Shown one piece after another: positions 15,413-15,554 of a stretch of DNA of 15,554 nt (position 1 is its first letter; each line of letters opens with the position of its first letter). Made by a program: the position numbers and the translations under genes. The notes under the pieces were generated by a model that was not told the DNA's origin, searched no databases, and worked only from the letters and a program-made list of their open reading frames with translations. Source of the stretch: JALORV01 sp044225415 (GTDB lineage Bacteria > Pseudomonadota > Gammaproteobacteria > Burkholderiales > Burkholderiaceae_F); NCBI GenBank assembly GCA_044225415.1, contig JBGAIO010000063.1, positions 1-15,554 of the forward strand, in the 5' to 3' direction.

Positions 15413-15419
15413 AACTAAC
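15413..15419 (-). other. Core-like motif at the 5' edge of the NYN gene
   Basis: On the - strand the bases read GTTAGTT, one mismatch from the integron core GTTRRRY. It lies 16 bases before the NYN ATG, where the upstream boundary of a cassette would be. The terminal repeat of an insertion sequence begins one or two bases away, so the rest of any attC partner would have been displaced. Seven bases with one mismatch is weak evidence on its own. Confidence 0.3.
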
Positions 15420-15420
15420 G

Positions 15421-15554
15421 AGGCTGTAGAAAAACCCATCGTGCCCTGAACTCTTTTGCTCGGCAAGGTCGAAAGACAGACGCCCGAGTTGGAGAGCACT
15501 GATGGCCCGCTACAAGCCGATCGACACGAGTCCGCGGCTCATTGCTGTCGATCT
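15421..15554 (+). mobile_element. Left end of an IS1182-like insertion sequence (runs off the window)
   Basis: The bases AGGCTGTAGAAAAACCC at 15421-15437 resemble the terminal inverted repeat of IS1182-family elements (GGCTGTTGAAAAAC type, from memory). An ATG at 15502, preceded by GGAGAG, then opens a transposase. Only the left end is in view, so the right repeat and any target duplication cannot be checked. The element points away from the NYN gene. Confidence 0.7.
15502..15554 (+). CDS. IS1182-like transposase, N-terminus (3' partial)
   Basis: The 17 complete codons plus a further partial one read MARYKPIDTSPRLIAVDL. This closely matches the usual start of IS1182-family DDE transposases, as remembered (MARYK-x-ID-x-SPRF-x-x-VDL). 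A GGAGAG ribosome site lies seven bases upstream. The catalytic region lies outside the window, so integrity is unknown. Confidence 0.75.
   Translation, partial: MARYKPIDTSPRLIAVD

Overview
The window is GC-rich chromosomal DNA from what looks like a betaproteobacterium, probably Burkholderiales. The basis is the codon bias, the gspD-gspE-gspF order, a DUF4148-like small secreted protein and a TRAP-linked sugar-acid cluster. The order assignment is inference; no rRNA or other marker gene is present.

Region 1 (1-3443, + strand) is the end of a type II secretion operon: the last codons of the GspD secretin, a SPOR-domain tail, GspE ATPase and GspF inner-membrane protein. The GspD frame is interrupted by a TAA at 42-44, exactly where the secretin barrel ends. 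The same frame then stays open through an S-domain-like stretch, a Pro/Ala linker and a SPOR peptidoglycan-binding domain. Region 2 (3444-4640) holds a GNAT acetyltransferase, a cluster of REP-like palindromes, a small exported protein and a strong hairpin terminator facing both ways.

Region 3 (4657-13721) is a divergent catabolic island built around one operator region (10116-10282). Leftward run a FadR-type GntR regulator, TRAP transporter genes dctQ and dctM, a UxaA-family dehydratase and the TRAP binding protein dctP. Rightward run an SDR resembling 2-keto-3-deoxy-L-fuconate dehydrogenase, an FAH-family 2,4-diketo-3-deoxy-acid hydrolase, a malate/L-lactate dehydrogenase-family oxidoreductase and a second SDR. 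Together they fit a non-phosphorylating route. A (deoxy)sugar acid is imported, dehydrated to a 2-keto-3-deoxy acid, oxidised at C4, and hydrolysed to pyruvate plus a 2-hydroxy acid such as L-lactate. No kinase or aldolase is present. Between dctQ and dctM lies a perfect 62-bp tandem duplication that forms two tiny ORFs, chained to each other and to both genes by ATGA stop/start overlaps.

Region 4 (13722-15554) has visibly lower GC and looks acquired. It carries two leftward genes without Shine-Dalgarno sites: a protein with a PD-(D/E)xK-like core and a NYN-LOTUS predicted ribonuclease. They are separated by a 60-bp integron attC-like site. The far edge is the start of an IS1182-like insertion sequence that abuts a second core-like motif. 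This is best read as a remnant of a gene-cassette array.

The strongest candidates for something undescribed are the mini-ORF coupling repeat, the secretin with a SPOR tail behind a stop codon, and the cassette pair.
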